In this document: positions 30,036 to 30,251 of the stretch, piece by piece
How positions within the stretch are numbered: the first letter of the stretch is position 1
How the letters are laid out: each line of letters starts with the position of its first letter
DNA from: JACPKO01 sp964406775
Lineage (GTDB): Bacteria > Patescibacteriota > Microgenomatia > Daviesbacterales > UBA10151
Assembly: GCA_964406775.1 (NCBI GenBank)
Contig: CAYOSW010000012.1
Coordinates: forward strand, 1-30,251
DNA: 30,251 bases
Direction of reading: 5' to 3'
Position numbers and translations under genes: made by a program
The notes under the pieces: model-generated
Databases searched by the model: none
Seen by the model: only the letters and a program-made list of their open reading frames with translations
Told to the model about the DNA's origin: nothing

Positions 30036-30251
30036 TTAAAGCCAGCCCCCTCTCTACTAACTTGTCGGAAATCAAATTTAATGACTTTGCTCCTAAGTTT
30101 TTAGCTTTCATAAGCTGAGCCGGAGAAACTGTTGTCAATTTTCCGATAGTGTCGATTTCAATTTCTTTTAAAGCGTTTTTAATTCTGACAGGCAAATAAA
30201 GTTCTTAAACCGAATCTTTTAAGATAAAGTAGGTAAACAAAGACGGATCAA
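30025..30251 (-). CDS. rpoA: RNA polymerase alpha subunit, C-terminal part, with in-frame TAA
   Basis: Reading the minus strand from the right edge gives D-P-S-L-F-T-Y-F-I-L-K-D-S-V, a TAA (30207-30205), then ELYLPVRIKNALKEIEIDTIG, KLTTVSPAQLMKAKNLGAKS and a C-terminus ending ERGLALSEA before a TAA at 30027-30025. This is the linker and C-terminal domain of alpha, which binds UP elements and activators. The reading frame on both sides of the internal TAA is the same, and a Glu codon would fit there. Either a sequence error changed GAA to TAA or alpha is really truncated. The N-terminal part is outside the window. Confidence 0.8.

Noticed and set aside
1..30251. Alternative genetic code (UGA as Gly)
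   Set aside because: TGA ends truB, def and rplQ at the expected places and does not occur inside conserved genes. The internal stop in rpoA is TAA and is isolated.

Overview
The window looks like a chromosomal contig from a streamlined bacterium of the Candidate Phyla Radiation (Patescibacteria). A Microgenomates-type lineage is my best inference, from gene families and style rather than any database search. Genes are tightly packed with overlapping stops and starts. There are many small membrane or DUF proteins and short single-domain housekeeping genes. TGA is used as a normal stop (truB, def, rplQ), so this is not the UGA=Gly code of Gracilibacteria/SR1. Most identifiable promoters have a -10 box only 5-8 bases before the ATG, which suggests widespread leaderless transcription; a few genes instead have strong Shine-Dalgarno sites.

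Layout. 1-3.2 kb: a partial gene, recX, a HAD phosphatase divergent from recX across a 20-base gap, recA, and an orphan protein. 3.2-3.6 kb: a tRNA-Pro(GGG) flanked on both sides by partial copies of itself and hairpins. 3.6-6.0 kb: orphan and DUF6580 membrane proteins, then a D-2-hydroxyacid dehydrogenase behind a structured leader. 6.0-8.4 kb: metK under a SAM-I-type riboswitch that covers its own start codon; a four-helix-bundle (S23/IVP-like) gene between terminal inverted repeats; truB. 8.4-12.3 kb: an anchored phosphodiester glycosidase-like protein, an orphan HExxH protein, a trypsin-like protease and a DnaQ-like exonuclease.

12.3-21.05 kb is a visibly more A+T-rich block carrying a candidate defence locus. 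It has a DUF5655-type protein with a PD-(D/E)XK motif on the minus strand and, divergently, a SNF2/RapA-like helicase, a type III DNA methyltransferase (Mod) and a type III restriction subunit (Res). The three forward genes are almost contiguous. A 27-codon remnant of a CxxC nuclease follows, then an intact Cas4/RecB-like PD-(D/E)XK gene. This type III restriction-modification set with an added SNF2 translocase is the best candidate for an unusual system here.

21.9-28.7 kb: small anchored proteins, an MgtC/DUF4010 membrane protein, DUF1905, an AlkA-like glycosylase, DUF4260, CapA-like, TsaC and peptide deformylase, ending in a hairpin. 28.7-30.25 kb: a ribosomal operon on the minus strand, rpoA (3' end only, with an in-frame TAA)-rplQ-rplM-rpsI, followed by a membrane protein gene.

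No rRNA, CRISPR array, transposase or integrase gene was seen.
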